Under the pieces are notes generated by a model that had not been told where the DNA came from, made no database searches, and saw nothing but the letters and a program-made list of their open reading frames with translations. A stretch of DNA of 64,000 bases from Rhizobium rhododendri (GTDB taxonomy: Bacteria > Pseudomonadota > Alphaproteobacteria > Rhizobiales > Rhizobiaceae). The stretch spans positions 1,116,001 to 1,180,000 of the forward strand of contig NZ_CP117267.1 of the NCBI RefSeq assembly GCF_007000325.2. The letters run 5' to 3'. The position numbers and the translations under genes are program-made. Positions 28,519 through 38,580 of this stretch are shown here, piece by piece; within the stretch, counting starts at the first letter, position 1, and each line of letters begins with the position of its first letter.

Positions 28519-29551
28519 AACGCTCAAGAGAAAAGCGATTGCTTGCCGCGACCCTATTCAGTGGATGGCCGCGGAAGACAGGATCGGGATTGCACAACTC
28601 AGATGCGGCCTTTGTAAGATCCTCAGCAACTGACGGATCAAGGGAGCTGTGCAGTTCAGCGAGAAGATCAGTGAAGTGATGCTGAATTATTGGAAGTGCG
28701 GATACATAGCTGCCCATCCAGGTCCCGCGAATAGTCTGCGGCTTCTCAGAAGGAGCCAACCGCGAGACGAGCTGCTGGGTGCAACCGAAGCCGGTCGCGA
28801 AGAAAAATATCATGCTACCCAGTAGGTAAAGATCGCATCCCAAGCGTCGCATGGCAAAATCTGGGTCGATCTGTGTGTAGAGGATTTCAGGAGGAGCGTA
28901 GCCAAAATCCCCCGAGAAAATAAGCTCATCGTATGGACCGGCCGTGCCATCGCAGATCGCGCGGCCTAGGTCTGCCACTCGGAAGTCTCGCTTATCGCCA
29001 AACGCCAGCACGTTAGATGGTTTCAAATCTTGATGCGCTATCCGCCGAGAGTGAAGTTGCTGGACGCCTACCGCAATTTGGTGCATCGCATGGAGCCACC
29101 AAGATAGGCGATGTGCGTCGTTCACTTTCTGGACCCGTCGTCTTACATCGCCGTTTGCCAGTTCGAAAATCAGGTAAGGCGCGGTGTCTTGCAAGTTGGT
29201 GCCAATTGAAACCTGCCCGCTTTCGAGCGCGACCACGACGCGGTCCATCCTTTCACCCTCGCAGATTTTTAAAATCCGCGCTTCGAAACTATGGGCAGAC
29301 GTTATTTGCCGGAGTTCCTCTAAAACGTCTACCGATCGCATAGCGGAGGTAAGGTCTATGGCCTTCAAGAAAGCGCGCCGCCCATCTTTCTCAACAATGT
29401 AAGGTACAGAGAAATTGCCGCCGGTGCCATTATATGCATCGCTACCAAGACCAGTTAAAGGATCCCATCCGACCGTTTCTACAACCTTCCATCCATTAGG
29501 TAACTGCACGCCTAGGAGTTTCCACGCACCTGCAAGGTGTTCAATTGTCAT
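28457..29551 (-). CDS. Eukaryotic-like protein kinase
   Basis: 364 residues from ATG 29551, which has GGAG 6 nt upstream; ATG 29608 would add 19 residues. ATP-site Lys63 (AFLKAID), catalytic loop AHQDLKPSNV with Asp175 and Asn180, metal-site DLG (Asp194) in place of DFG, then YAPPE and the conserved Asp of RLGCDLYLLGSMIF. All key residues are present, so it is probably active. No membrane span or sensor domain follows. It overlaps the TPR-like gene downstream. Confidence 0.85.
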   Translation of the reverse strand: MTIEHLAGAWKLLGVQLPNGWKVVETVGWDPLTGLGSDAYNGTGGNFSVPYIVEKDGRRAFLKAIDLTSAMRSVDVLEELRQITSAHSFEARILKICEGERMDRVVVALESGQVSIGTNLQDTAPYLIFELANGDVRRRVQKVNDAHRLSWWLHAMHQIAVGVQQLHSRRIAHQDLKPSNVLAFGDKRDFRVADLGRAICDGTAGPYDELIFSGDFGYAPPEILYTQIDPDFAMRRLGCDLYLLGSMIFFFATGFGCTQQLVSRLAPSEKPQTIRGTWMGSYVSALPIIQHHFTDLLAELHSSLDPSVAEDLTKAASELCNPDPVFRGHPLNRVAASNRFSLERYVAVFDRLAKRADVAQRMAS

Positions 29552-29695
29552 CTGTAACTCCACCGTTTCCCACGCTCGCAGCGGTTCTAGCCAACCCGAA
29601 ATCCTCATTAACGCCGGACGTTTTAGCTCGCAGTTTCCGGGCTGTACGACATAATCACTGACAGCCTAGGAAACGATGCCCAGCCACTCCTCCAA

Positions 29696-32600
29696 TCAAG
29701 AGCAACCGCTAGTCGCGCCGCAGGTGTCGCACTTCTCGCAGGTGCCATTGCGGACCATGGTGAAGTTCTGGCATTCGCCGCACATGCTACCGGTGTAGCC
29801 CTGCATGATCGAGCGGGTGCGGCGTTCGGCTTCCAGCTTCTTGGCATCGGCCTTCGCCGTTGCCGCTGCATCGGCTGCTTCGTCCGAGAACAAGGCAGTG
29901 TTTTCTTCCGCCATTTCTTCAGCCAGCTCCTTGGCGCGTTCGTCGTATTCGCGCTTGAAGGAGACGACTTCTGATGTCGAGATCGCGGCGATCGTTTCGA
30001 GCTTGCGCACCGCGCTGCCTGAGAACGCCGTGATCGTGGCGCCGCCGGACGATGCCTTGGCAGGGGCGGCGGTGGCAGCCCCCTTCGGCTCGTTGGTCTT
30101 GCCGACCAGCGTCGGCTTGTAACCACGCGTCAAACCCTTCGAGACGACATCCGCCTTGCCTTCCGACACACCGCGACCGAGCGAGGTGTTGTTGAAGTCC
30201 GAAGTGTCGACATGGGCGAGGTCATGACGGCCGAGATAGGAGACGGCGAGTTCGCGGAACACATAGTCGAGGATCGACGTGGCGTTCTTGATGGCGTCGT
30301 TGCCCTGGACGATGCCGGCCGGCTCGAACTTGGTGAAGGTGAAGGCGTCGACATATTCCTCGAGCGGCACGCCGTATTGCAGGCCGAGCGACACCGAGAT
30401 GGCGAAGTTGTTGATCAGCGCGCGCAGGGCCGAGCCTTCCTTGTTCATGTCGAGGAAGATTTCGCCAAGGCGGCCGTCGTCGTATTCGCCGGTGCGCAGG
30501 AACAGCGTATGACCGCCGATCTTGGCCTTCTGTGTGTAGCCCTTGCGGCGGCCGGGCAGCTTTTCCTGCTCGCGGCTGACGCGCTCGATCACCCGTTCGA
30601 TGATCTTCTCGGTGATGGTGACGGCCTGTGCCGCTGCCGGCTGCTGCAGCAGTTCCTCCAGCGCATCCTCGTTGTCGTCGTCGTCGATCAGCGATGCATT
30701 CAGCGGCTGCGAAAGCTTGGAGCCGTCGCGATAGAGCGCGTTGGCCTTCAGGCCGAGCTTCCAGGACAGCATGTAGGCGTTCTTGCAATCCTCGACGGTC
30801 GCGTCGTTGGCCATGTTGATGGTCTTCGAGATGGCGCCCGAGATGAAGGGTTGTGCGGCCGCCATCATCCGGATGTGGCTGTCGACCGACAGGTAGCGCT
30901 TGCCGATCTTGCCGCAGGCATTGGCGCAATCGAACACGGCCAGGTGCTCGTCCTTGAGGAACGGCGCGCCTTCCAGCGTCATCGCCCCGCAGATGTGGAT
31001 GTTGGCAGCCTCGATCTCCTTCTTGGAGTAGCCGAGGTGGTCGAGCAGATTGAAGCCCATGTCGGCCATCTGCGCGTCGGTGACGCCCAGCGTGTCGCGC
31101 ATGAAGTCGGCACCCAGCGTCCACTGGTTAAACACGAACTTGATGTCGAACGCAGATTTCAGCGCGCCGTTGACGGCTTCGATCTTGTCGTCGGTAAAGC
31201 CCTTGGCGCGCAAGCTACCGGGGTTGACGGCCGGTGCCTGGTTCAGGTTGCCATGGCCGACGGCATAGGCTTCCATCTCGGCCAGCTGGCTCTCGGAATA
31301 GCCGAGCGCCCGCAGCGCTTCCGGTACGGCGCGGTTGATGATTTTGAAGTAGCCGCCACCGGCGAGCTTCTTGAATTTCACCAGTGCAAAGTCCGGCTCG
31401 ATGCCGGTCGTGTCGCAATCCATGACCAGACCGATGGTGCCTGTCGGTGCGATGACGGTCGCCTGGGCATTGCGGTAACCGTGCTGTTCGCCGAGCGCCA
31501 GCGCCTTGTCCCAGGCAGCCTTGGCATGGACGACCAGATCCTGATCAGGGTTTTCGGAGTGGATGAGGGCGACCGGGTTGATCGACAGGCCTTCATAGCC
31601 CGTTGTCTCGCCATAGGCAGCGCGGCGATGGTTGCGGATGACGCGCAGCATCGATTCGCGGTTCGGCTTGAACATCGGGAACGGCCCGAGCTCGGAAGCC
31701 ATTTCCGCCGAGGTGGCATAGGAGACGCCGGTCATGATAGCCGTCAGCGAGCCGGCAATGGCACGCGCGTCGTCGCTGTCATAGGGAATGCCCGACGACA
31801 TCAGCAGGCCGCCGATGTTGGCGTAGCCGAGGCCGATGGTGCGGTACTGGTAGGAGCGCTCGGCGATCTGGCGGGACGGGAACTGCGCCATCATGACCGA
31901 GATTTCGAGCACGACGGTCCACAGGCGGACGGCATGTTCGTAATCGGCGATGTCGATGCGCTTGGTGGTGGCGTCCTTGAACTGCAGCAGGTTCAGCGAG
32001 GCGAGGTTGCAGGCGGTGTCGTCGAGGAACATGTATTCCGAGCACGGATTGGAGGCGCGGATCGGGCCTTCAGCCGGCGAGGTGTGCCAGTCGTTCATTG
32101 TCGTGTTGAAATGCAGGCCCGGATCGGCAGACGCCCATGCGGCGTAGGAAATCGTTTCCCACAGGTCGCGGGCCTTCAGCGTCTTCATCACGCGGCCGTC
32201 CTTGCGGGCGGTCAGGTTCCAGTCGCCATCCTGTTCGACGGCGCGCAGGAAGTCGTCCTTGATGGAAACCGAGTTGTTGGAATTCTGGCCGGAAACCGTG
32301 AGATAGGCTTCAGAATCCCAGTCTGTGTCGTAGGTCTTGAACTTCAGGTCGGTATAGCCCTGGCGCGCAAACTGGATGACGCGCTGGACATAGTTTTCCG
32401 GCACCTGGTCCTGCTTGGCAGCGCGGATCTGGCGCTTCAACGCGACGTTCTTCATCGGGTCGAACGGGTCGTCCTTGCCGCCTTCGAGGCAGGCCTTCAT
32501 GATCGCCGTCAGGTGCCGGGCAACGACCTTCGAGCCGGTGACGAGGGCAGCGACCTTCTGCTCTTCCTTGACCTTCCAGTTGATGTATTCCTCGATATCG

Positions 32601-33463
32601 GGATGGTCGATGTCGACCACCACCATCTTTGCCGCACGGCGCGTCGTGCCGCCAGACTTGATGGCGCCGGCAGCCCGGTCACCGATCTTGAGGAACGACA
32701 TCAGGCCCGACGAACGTCCGCCGCCCGACAGTTTTTCGCCTTCGCCGCGCAGATAGGAGAAGTTGGAGCCGGTGCCGGAGCCGTACTTGAACAGACGGGC
32801 TTCGCGAACCCAGAGGTCCATGATGCCGCCTTCGTTGACGAGATCGTCCTCGACCGACTGGATGAAGCAGGCATGCGGCTGCGGATGCTCATAGGCCGAC
32901 TTCGACTTGGTGAGCTTGGCGGTGAAGGGGTCGACGTAATAGTGACCCTGGCCGGGGCCATCAATGCCATAGGCCCAGTGCATGCCGGTGTTGAACCACT
33001 GTGGCGAATTCGGTGCGACGCGCTGAGTGGCGAGCATGTAGGCGAGCTCGTCGCGGAAGGCGAGTGCATCGTCTTCCGACGAGAAATAGCCGCCCTTCCA
33101 GCCCCAGTAAGTCCAGGTGCCGGCAAGGCGATCGAAGACCTGGCGGGCGTCGATTTCGGAACCGGTCTGTTCGTCCTTCGGCAGCGCCTTCAGGGCCGCC
33201 TCATCGGGAACAGAGCGCCAGAGAAAGGAAGGAACATCGTTTTCCTCGACCTTCTTCAGGCGAGTGGGCACGCCGGCCTTGCGGAAATACTTCTGTGCCA
33301 GGATATCGGCAGCGACCTGGCTGAACTGGGCAGGCACATCGATGTTCTCGAGGCGGAAGACGATCGACCCGTCCGGATTCTTGATTTCGCTGATTGCCTT
33401 GCGGAATTCGACCTCCGCGTAAGCACTCTGACCGGGCTTGGTGAAACGTCTTTCGATGCGCAT
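29696..33463 (-). CDS. nrdJ: Vitamin B12-dependent ribonucleoside-diphosphate reductase
   Basis: Class II ribonucleotide reductase (1255 residues), which makes deoxynucleotides with adenosylcobalamin in place of an oxygen-dependent radical subunit. The radical-site region [21 protein letters not shown], the barrel core, and a Cys-rich tail ([24 protein letters not shown]) are present. The extra C-terminal part is typical of the long rhizobial form. Paired NrdR-box-like sites lie 130-175 nt upstream. Confidence 0.97.
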   Translation of the reverse strand: MRIERRFTKPGQSAYAEVEFRKAISEIKNPDGSIVFRLENIDVPAQFSQVAADILAQKYFRKAGVPTRLKKVEENDVPSFLWRSVPDEAALKALPKDEQTGSEIDARQVFDRLAGTWTYWGWKGGYFSSEDDALAFRDELAYMLATQRVAPNSPQWFNTGMHWAYGIDGPGQGHYYVDPFTAKLTKSKSAYEHPQPHACFIQSVEDDLVNEGGIMDLWVREARLFKYGSGTGSNFSYLRGEGEKLSGGGRSSGLMSFLKIGDRAAGAIKSGGTTRRAAKMVVVDIDHPDIEEYINWKVKEEQKVAALVTGSKVVARHLTAIMKACLEGGKDDPFDPMKNVALKRQIRAAKQDQVPENYVQRVIQFARQGYTDLKFKTYDTDWDSEAYLTVSGQNSNNSVSIKDDFLRAVEQDGDWNLTARKDGRVMKTLKARDLWETISYAAWASADPGLHFNTTMNDWHTSPAEGPIRASNPCSEYMFLDDTACNLASLNLLQFKDATTKRIDIADYEHAVRLWTVVLEISVMMAQFPSRQIAERSYQYRTIGLGYANIGGLLMSSGIPYDSDDARAIAGSLTAIMTGVSYATSAEMASELGPFPMFKPNRESMLRVIRNHRRAAYGETTGYEGLSINPVALIHSENPDQDLVVHAKAAWDKALALGEQHGYRNAQATVIAPTGTIGLVMDCDTTGIEPDFALVKFKKLAGGGYFKIINRAVPEALRALGYSESQLAEMEAYAVGHGNLNQAPAVNPGSLRAKGFTDDKIEAVNGALKSAFDIKFVFNQWTLGADFMRDTLGVTDAQMADMGFNLLDHLGYSKKEIEAANIHICGAMTLEGAPFLKDEHLAVFDCANACGKIGKRYLSVDSHIRMMAAAQPFISGAISKTINMANDATVEDCKNAYMLSWKLGLKANALYRDGSKLSQPLNASLIDDDDNEDALEELLQQPAAAQAVTITEKIIERVIERVSREQEKLPGRRKGYTQKAKIGGHTLFLRTGEYDDGRLGEIFLDMNKEGSALRALINNFAISVSLGLQYGVPLEEYVDAFTFTKFEPAGIVQGNDAIKNATSILDYVFRELAVSYLGRHDLAHVDTSDFNNTSLGRGVSEGKADVVSKGLTRGYKPTLVGKTNEPKGAATAAPAKASSGGATITAFSGSAVRKLETIAAISTSEVVSFKREYDERAKELAEEMAEENTALFSDEAADAAATAKADAKKLEAERRTRSIMQGYTGSMCGECQNFTMVRNGTCEKCDTCGATSGCS

Positions 33464-34304
33464 CTGGGTCTACCTCTTTTGGGGTGCGCCCAACCTTGAA
33501 CGGGGGCGCGAATATGGTCTTCCGGCATCGCGTTTCATCGCGCCGCCAGTGTTCATCCCGTCTCGTACAGGAGTCGTCATCCGGAGATGCGCTTCTGTAT
33601 CTTGTGGAGATTGTGGCTGCAAACACTAAATATAGTATTAAACAGACAATTTATCCAGTCCCGTGTGTTGCACAGCAGCGCTTTTCGCAATCATCGGAAC
33701 TGCCCTCGAGAAGACGCCTGTCATGGGCGTCCAGCGCGATTTGAAACTCGATTTTTGAAAAGGAACCGGCCTCGTTACAATATCCGGTCCGTCACCGCCG
33801 TAACGTGGTCTCATTAAGTTTGAAACGAGCCGGGTCGTCAAGTGCTGGTTTTTAATGTTCGGCTAACCACAATATCTTGTGGGTGAGCCTGTGGAAACTG
33901 GGGGAAACGAGAAAGCCCCGTAAAGTCAGACGCTTGCGCGGCGACCTTGCTATCCGGCTATCGATAAGCGGTTCCGCCGCCTGCCATATAGGCCGAAAAA
34001 ACGACAAGATTTCCTTCGTTGCAGAAAGGTCACTCGGTAACGTGCCAAGGGCCAGAAGTGGCAGCGATTCGCGTCCCAAAATGCCAACAATTGCCGAGGC
34101 TTGAAGGTGTCGCCATCATCGGTCGCGTGAGCAAGGGAAGGCGACGGGGCGGCACAGGACATTCAGCCGCCGGGCAATCGTTCCGGCGGCTTGATTCGCG
34201 GGCGACGTCCGGGTTCGGGAACGTCGATAGCCGTTCACAGACTTGCGAGACGGCGACGCACGAGGCGCGACGTGGCCGGTTGCGCGGGAGCCGGCCTTGC
34301 GAGA
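33464..34304. other. Long intergenic region upstream of nrdJ
   Basis: 841 nt with no convincing gene; the short open frames lack family features or good ribosome-binding sites. It contains the nrdJ 5' hairpin (GCGCCC 33486-33491, GGGCGC 33504-33509), two NrdR-like boxes, a GACGCC/GGCGTC repeat (33713-33731) and a strong AGCCGCCGG/CCGGCGGCT inverted repeat (34165-34191) past the end of gpt. An undetected small RNA here is possible. Confidence 0.4.
33592..33638 (-). promoter_or_regulatory. Paired NrdR boxes upstream of nrdJ
   Basis: ACACTAAATATAGTAT (33623-33638) matches the NrdR consensus acaCwAtATaTwGtgt at 14 of 16 positions. A second, weaker copy (33592-33607, CTTCTGTATCTTGTGG, about 10 of 16) starts exactly 31 nt away, the spacing typical of tandem NrdR boxes on one helix face. 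NrdR would repress nrdJ when dATP is high. Confidence 0.75.
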
Positions 34305-34802
34305 TCAGCCGCGCGTGCCCTTGGCGATCGGCTCCTGGTAGCTGAAACCCATGTCCCAGGGAAAATAGATCCAGGTATCCTGGCTGACCTCGGTGATGAA
34401 GGTGTCAATCACCGGAACGCCCTTGGGCTTGGCATAGACACATGCGAAATGCGCGTTCGGCAGCATGGCGCGGACCTCTGCGGCCGTTTTGCCGGTATCG
34501 GTCAGGTCATCGACGACAAGCACGCCTTCGCCGCCTTTTTCCAGCAGCGCCGGCGTGATGCCCTTCAGCACGGCCATTTCACCCTGGGTGACGTAATCGT
34601 GGTACGACGCGATGCAGACCGTCTCGATCAACCGGATGTTGAGTTCTCGTGAAATGATGGCCGCCGGCACGAGGCCGCCGCGCGTAATGCAGACGATGGC
34701 GTGGAACTCACGGTCGAGGCCGGCAAGCCGCCAGGCGAGCGCCCTTGCATCGCGGTGAAACTGGTCCCAGGAAACGGGAAAGGCTTTATCGGGGAGGGAC
34801 AT
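34305..34802 (-). CDS. gpt: Xanthine phosphoribosyltransferase
   Basis: Purine-salvage enzyme (165 residues) that joins xanthine or guanine to PRPP. The PRPP loop is [14 protein letters not shown], with [15 protein letters not shown] upstream and [16 protein letters not shown] near the end, as in Gpt. ATG 34802 ([15 protein letters not shown]) fits the family start. The upstream in-frame head is not needed. Confidence 0.93.
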   Translation of the reverse strand: MSLPDKAFPVSWDQFHRDARALAWRLAGLDREFHAIVCITRGGLVPAAIISRELNIRLIETVCIASYHDYVTQGEMAVLKGITPALLEKGGEGVLVVDDLTDTGKTAAEVRAMLPNAHFACVYAKPKGVPVIDTFITEVSQDTWIYFPWDMGFSYQEPIAKGTRG

Positions 34803-35019
34803 GGATCTTGGCTCCGGCAGGCACGGGGATGACGACGCGCCGGGGATCACCGACGACCGCAGGCAGAGTTTCCGTCACCGCCGGGCGAGGCCCGGTCCCG
34901 AAACGCAATTCGCGCAGCGAAAGCGACTGCGCGAAAAAGGTCCCGAAGGGGATTTCTGCTTTTGGTCGTCGTTATTAGCGGGATTTGCCGCCAAAACGCA
35001 AGAGCAGGCGGTATCGGCC

Positions 35020-35859
35020 TCAGCGCGACAGCAGGGTCAGCGCCGTCATCGATTTCAGCATGGTCTTGGTCGTCCCGCCGAACAGCATCTCCCACAGTCG
35101 CGATTGGGTATATGCGCCCATCACCAGCAGGTCGATGCTGTCATCCGCCAGCCGCTTCTCGATGATCTGCGACGCAGACTTGTCAGCGCTTTCCGTTGTC
35201 GTCAGCGTCGCCTTTATCCCCCGCCGCACAAGCGCTGCCGAAATATCGGCACCGGTTACAGGCGCGTTGTTGCGGTTGTCGGCCGGATCGATTGAGAGGA
35301 TCTCGACAGAGTCCGCAGCTTCCAGGAAGGGCATCGCATCGAAGGTGGCGCGGGCTGCTTCCTTCGAGCCGTTCCAGGCGATCAGCACGCGCCTGATCGG
35401 GTTCGGAGCCTTGAGGATATAGGGTACCATCAGCACCGGGCGGCCGCTTTCGAACAGGAAGCTTTCCACGTCGACATGTCCGTCGGAAGGATGGGCCGGG
35501 TCCGGCTGGACCGCGATGATCAGGTCGGCGCTGCGGGCCGTTTCGATGATGGGCTGCGAATCATAGCCGGCCGAACTGGCAAAGCTGCGCCATTCGAACG
35601 ACCCGCCGCTGGCCGTTGCCTTGGCATGAAACAGCTGCTCGATAGTCAATGCCTCGCTACGGGCCATGTCCTGCAGCGCCTGTACGGCGATCGGGTCCGG
35701 GATCTCCATCGGTGCCACCATCGGTACCGGCGAAACGATCTCGGCGTGAAGGCCGATGACATGGCTGTTGTTTCCAGCCGCCAGCGAGAACGCAATATCG
35801 GAGGCGATGCCGGCACTTTGCGGCACGTCCAGAATGGTGACGATGGTTCTAAAGGCCAT
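35020..35859 (-). CDS. Universal stress protein, UspA family
   Basis: 279 residues, roughly two Usp-fold halves. The C-terminal half has LLVMGAYTQSRLWEMLFGGTTKTML, which keeps the G-x9-G-type nucleotide motif in altered form (GAYTQSR, FGGTTKT). ATG 35859 follows AAGGAGATCTC. A role in stress survival is inferred from the family only. It follows the CinA-like gene by 69 nt. Confidence 0.85.
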   Translation of the reverse strand: MAFRTIVTILDVPQSAGIASDIAFSLAAGNNSHVIGLHAEIVSPVPMVAPMEIPDPIAVQALQDMARSEALTIEQLFHAKATASGGSFEWRSFASSAGYDSQPIIETARSADLIIAVQPDPAHPSDGHVDVESFLFESGRPVLMVPYILKAPNPIRRVLIAWNGSKEAARATFDAMPFLEAADSVEILSIDPADNRNNAPVTGADISAALVRRGIKATLTTTESADKSASQIIEKRLADDSIDLLVMGAYTQSRLWEMLFGGTTKTMLKSMTALTLLSR

Positions 35860-35928
35860 GAGATCTCCTTGGGTCATGAATGGACGTCGCCGTCAGGTGG
35901 CGATTTAAGCCGCCGGACGAAGCGCGCC

Positions 35929-36699
35929 CTAAGCCTCTGCCGAATGGTTTTCCTCGACCTTTGCCTTGCGGATGGTCTCGATCATCTGTCGTACTTCCTC
36001 GGCAGCAGCCTGCATCGCCGCCTCGGTGCGCGCCCGCACGACGATCTCGGTCGAGAAACTCTGGCCGAGATAACGCGGATAGGAGCCAATGCTCGTTTCC
36101 GGATGAGCCTTCTGGATAGCGCCGAGCGGTGTGCCGATATCGCCCTCGCCGAACGGACAGGCAACCGCCGTCGACAGCATCGGCGTGCCCGTGCGCAGGG
36201 TCGGAATGACATTGTCCAGCATGGCCTGGAACACCTGCGGCACGCCGGCCATCACATGCACGTTGCCAATGGTAAAGCCGGGTGCGGTCGAGACCGGGTT
36301 GGCGATATGGGTTGCGCCGACGGGCATGCGCGCCATGCGCTGGCGGGCCTCGGTGAACGGCATGTCGCGGCGCTCGTACATGGCAGCCATCAGCTTCATG
36401 GCTTCGGCATCGTGCTCGCAGGGAACGCCAAAGGCCTTGGAAATAGCATCGGCGGTGATGTCGTCGTGGGTCGGGCCGATGCCGCCGGAGGTGAAAACGT
36501 AGTCGTAGGTGCCGCGCAGCGCATTCAATGCCGCAACGATCGCGTCTTCCTCGTCTGCGACGATGCGAACCTCCTTGAGGTCGATGCCCGAGAGCAGCAG
36601 GATGTCGGCGAGGTGGCCGATATTCTTGTCTTTTGTCCGGCCGGACAAAAGCTCGTCGCCGATGGCGAGCATCGCGGCGGTGATGATTTGGTCTGTCAT
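35929..36699 (-). CDS. CinA-N-like molybdopterin-binding domain protein
   Basis: 256 residues. AMLAIGDELLSGRTKDKNIGHLADIL and FTSGGIGPTHDDITADAISKAFG are the MoCF/CinA N-domain signatures. The C-terminal nicotinamide-deamidase domain of full CinA is absent. Such single-domain proteins are annotated as competence/damage-inducible protein A-like; related domains are ADP-ribose pyrophosphatases. It is transcribed away from wrbA. Confidence 0.85.
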   Translation of the reverse strand: MTDQIITAAMLAIGDELLSGRTKDKNIGHLADILLLSGIDLKEVRIVADEEDAIVAALNALRGTYDYVFTSGGIGPTHDDITADAISKAFGVPCEHDAEAMKLMAAMYERRDMPFTEARQRMARMPVGATHIANPVSTAPGFTIGNVHVMAGVPQVFQAMLDNVIPTLRTGTPMLSTAVACPFGEGDIGTPLGAIQKAHPETSIGSYPRYLGQSFSTEIVVRARTEAAMQAAAEEVRQMIETIRKAKVEENHSAEA

Positions 36700-36991
36700 A
36701 ACAGTCTTTGCCTTCTCTCAACGGTTCCGGCGAAACTTACAGCAAAACGCGCCGTCGGGAAGACCCGGATTCAATCGCAAAAAATGAACGCAAAGGAAAA
36801 TCGTTCAATATAAATGAACAGTCCGTATCTGGCACCCTATCTGGAACGGAGCCCGCCGTTGGGCTAACTGTCGATCATCAGCACAAGGATGCTGCGAGGC
36901 ACGAAATATGCTGTTCGAATTCATCAAACGCATTCTCTCCGGTTCGCCGTCTGCGGCGCCGTCAACACTCCCAGCAAAGGAAGAGAAGAAA

Positions 36992-37588
36992 ATGGCCAAG
37001 GTCCTGGTTCTATATCATTCCACATACGGTCACATCGAAGCGATGGCTTACGCCGTTGCCGAAGGCGCAAAGTCGGCCGGTGCCGAAGTTGTCGTCAAGC
37101 GCGTGCCGGAGCTGGTGTCAGACGAAGTCGCCAAGGCATCGCACTACAAGATGGACCAGGCAGCACCGATCGCCACTGCGGATGAACTTGCCGAATACGA
37201 CGCTATCATCGTTGGCGCCGGCACCCGCTTCGGCACCGTCGCTTCGCAGATGCGCAACTTCTGGGATCAGACAGGCGGCCTGTGGTTTGGCGGCAAGCTG
37301 GTCGGCAAGGTCGGCTCGGCCTTCACATCGTCTGCCAGCCAGCACGGCGGACAGGAGTCCACCATTCTCGGCTTCCTGCCGACGTTCCTGCATCACGGCA
37401 TGGCTGTCGTCGGCCTTCCCTACAGCTTCGCCGGCCAGCTCGGCACCGAAGAAGTCAAGGGCGGCTCGCCTTACGGCGCAACGACGATCACCAACGGCGA
37501 CGGCTCGCGCATGCCGTCTGAAATCGAACTCGAAGGCGCAAGATTCCAGGGCGCCCACGTGGCAAAGATTGCTGCCAAGCTCGCCTAA
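36992..37588 (+). CDS. wrbA: NAD(P)H:quinone oxidoreductase, WrbA type
   Basis: Flavodoxin-like enzyme (198 residues) that reduces quinones by two electrons and so avoids semiquinone radicals. The FMN-binding start is [35 protein letters not shown] and [12 protein letters not shown] follow. ATG 36992, behind AAGAGAAGAAA, gives the usual length. An upstream ATG (36908) would add 28 hydrophobic-then-basic residues and is unlikely. Confidence 0.95.
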   Translation: MAKVLVLYHSTYGHIEAMAYAVAEGAKSAGAEVVVKRVPELVSDEVAKASHYKMDQAAPIATADELAEYDAIIVGAGTRFGTVASQMRNFWDQTGGLWFGGKLVGKVGSAFTSSASQHGGQESTILGFLPTFLHHGMAVVGLPYSFAGQLGTEEVKGGSPYGATTITNGDGSRMPSEIELEGARFQGAHVAKIAAKLA

Positions 37589-37609
37589 TTTTCACTCGTG
37601 AATGATTGG

Positions 37610-37638
37610 AAAGCGCGGCCGTAAGGTCGCGCTTTTCG
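37610..37638 (+). terminator. wrbA terminator
   Basis: AAAGCGCGGCC (37610-37620) pairs with GGTCGCGCTTT (37625-37635), with one G-U pair, around GTAA. A short T-run overlaps the 3' arm. Confidence 0.75.
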
Positions 37639-37668
37639 CGTGAAATACAGATGCGTTGAAAGATCATA

Positions 37669-37753
37669 TGGTGCGGACGACGGGGGTCGAACCCGTACAG
37701 CCAAGGCCGAGGGATTTTAAGTCCCTTGCGTCTACCAGTTTCGCCACGTCCGC
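37669..37753 (-). tRNA. tRNA-Leu, anticodon TAA
   Basis: On the - strand the acceptor arms GCGGACG and CGTCCGC pair, the T-arm has GGGTTCGACCCC, and the anticodon stem AGGGA/TCCCT holds loop CTTAAAA with anticodon TAA (37717-37719). A long variable arm (class II) and an encoded CCA end are present. It reads UUA and UUG. Confidence 0.95.
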
Positions 37754-37857
37754 CTGCCTTTCAAATCAACGAGTTTGACGATTCCGTCAACCCGGTGATC
37801 TCGGATATCGGTACGCAGGAGAAGCTACTGGCTCGCCTTCTCCTCCCGGACGCCTCC

Positions 37858-38226
37858 TCAGCCGGCGACCAGGAGGTCCGGAGTCCATCGCGCCCGGATG
37901 CGGTTGAAGGCGTAGCCCATCGCCACGCCGGCAATCGCTCCGCCGCCCTTGACGATGGCGTCGTGCAACCGCGCATGGCGGGTTGGCGAAAACTCCTGCA
38001 GGAACTCGAAGCCGAGTGCGCCTGCGACCAGAAGAACTCCGATCGATTTCCAGTGGCGTGGGTAGGCCAGCACGAAAACAAGACCGGCAAGCGCATAGGC
38101 GCCGGCTCGGTCGATATTGACCGTCGTCAGCGTATGCGGCCTGAGGTCAATCGGCGAAACAGTGGAGAAGAGAATAAAGGCGAGCACGAACCATGCCGCG
38201 CCCTTCAGGAGGATTCGTGTCATCAT
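37858..38226 (-). CDS. VanZ-like membrane protein
   Basis: 122 residues from ATG 38226 (MMTRILLKGAAWFV); the second ATG is equally possible. It has three or four hydrophobic segments and the VanZ-family ending GFEFLQEFSPTRHARLHDAIVKGGGAIAG. Function in this family is mostly unknown. It lies between the tRNA and a probable small RNA, all on the - strand. Confidence 0.7.
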   Translation of the reverse strand: MMTRILLKGAAWFVLAFILFSTVSPIDLRPHTLTTVNIDRAGAYALAGLVFVLAYPRHWKSIGVLLVAGALGFEFLQEFSPTRHARLHDAIVKGGGAIAGVAMGYAFNRIRARWTPDLLVAG

Positions 38227-38293
38227 ACCGTCATAATAGGCAGGCTCACGGCGGAATAAAGGCTTGGCATCCACACGCCAAAAGGGGCGGTCT

Positions 38294-38366
38294 AAAAAAG
38301 ACGAAGCCCGCCAACCCGGATACACCAGGCGCGTAGCGGGCCTCTAACCATCATCATGATGGCTTG
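38294..38366 (-). ncRNA. Probable small RNA of about 70-77 nt
   Basis: On the - strand a promoter (TTGACA ... CTCTAT) is followed at the right distance by hairpin CCATCA-TGA-TGATGG (38362-38348). Then comes a terminator stem GCCCGC (38341-38336) with GCGGGC (38311-38306), and TTCGTC plus six T (to 38294). No open frame fits. Size and setting recall rhizobial sRNAs such as MmgR (the alpha-r8 family), but I cannot confirm identity. The 5' end is estimated. Confidence 0.65.
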
Positions 38367-38370
38367 CCGT

Positions 38371-38399
38371 ATAGAGTGCACCGCGCGAGTAGATGTCAA
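38371..38399 (-). promoter_or_regulatory. Promoter of the probable small RNA
   Basis: TTGACA (38399-38394, - strand) and CTCTAT (38376-38371) are 17 nt apart. An overlapping CTATAC would give 19 nt. It sits in the gap between VanZ and ilvA and points away from ilvA. Confidence 0.6.
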
Positions 38400-38580
38400 T
38401 CCAAAGAAATGAGGGGTTGAGCCTTGTCGTCCGCGACGATTCTTTCGGAAGGGCAGTATAAGAGCGCCTCATCGCTGAAAAATCGGACATTGCCTGGCCT
38501 CGGACGAACAAAGAGACTTTATCTCGACAGCCGGCCTGTGTCATAGCCAGACGCTTGAAACAACGAAGGACGTTCAGACT

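Noticed and set aside
30212..33499. A 1095-codon open frame on the + strand opposite nrdJ
   Set aside because: It mirrors nrdJ in a GC-rich genome, where antisense frames stay open by codon bias. It has no recognisable domain, and nrdJ is certain.
33877..34104. A 75-codon + strand frame in the nrdJ-gpt gap
   Set aside because: Non-ATG start, no family resemblance, basic random-like composition. Judged to be chance.
33464..34304. Cobalamin riboswitch upstream of the B12-dependent reductase
   Set aside because: I looked for the conserved B12-box and the usual GGTG-rich core and found neither. Only NrdR-type boxes are visible.
36908..36991. N-terminal extension of WrbA from an upstream ATG
   Set aside because: The extra 28 residues have no counterpart in the family, and a better start with a purine-rich site gives the normal length.
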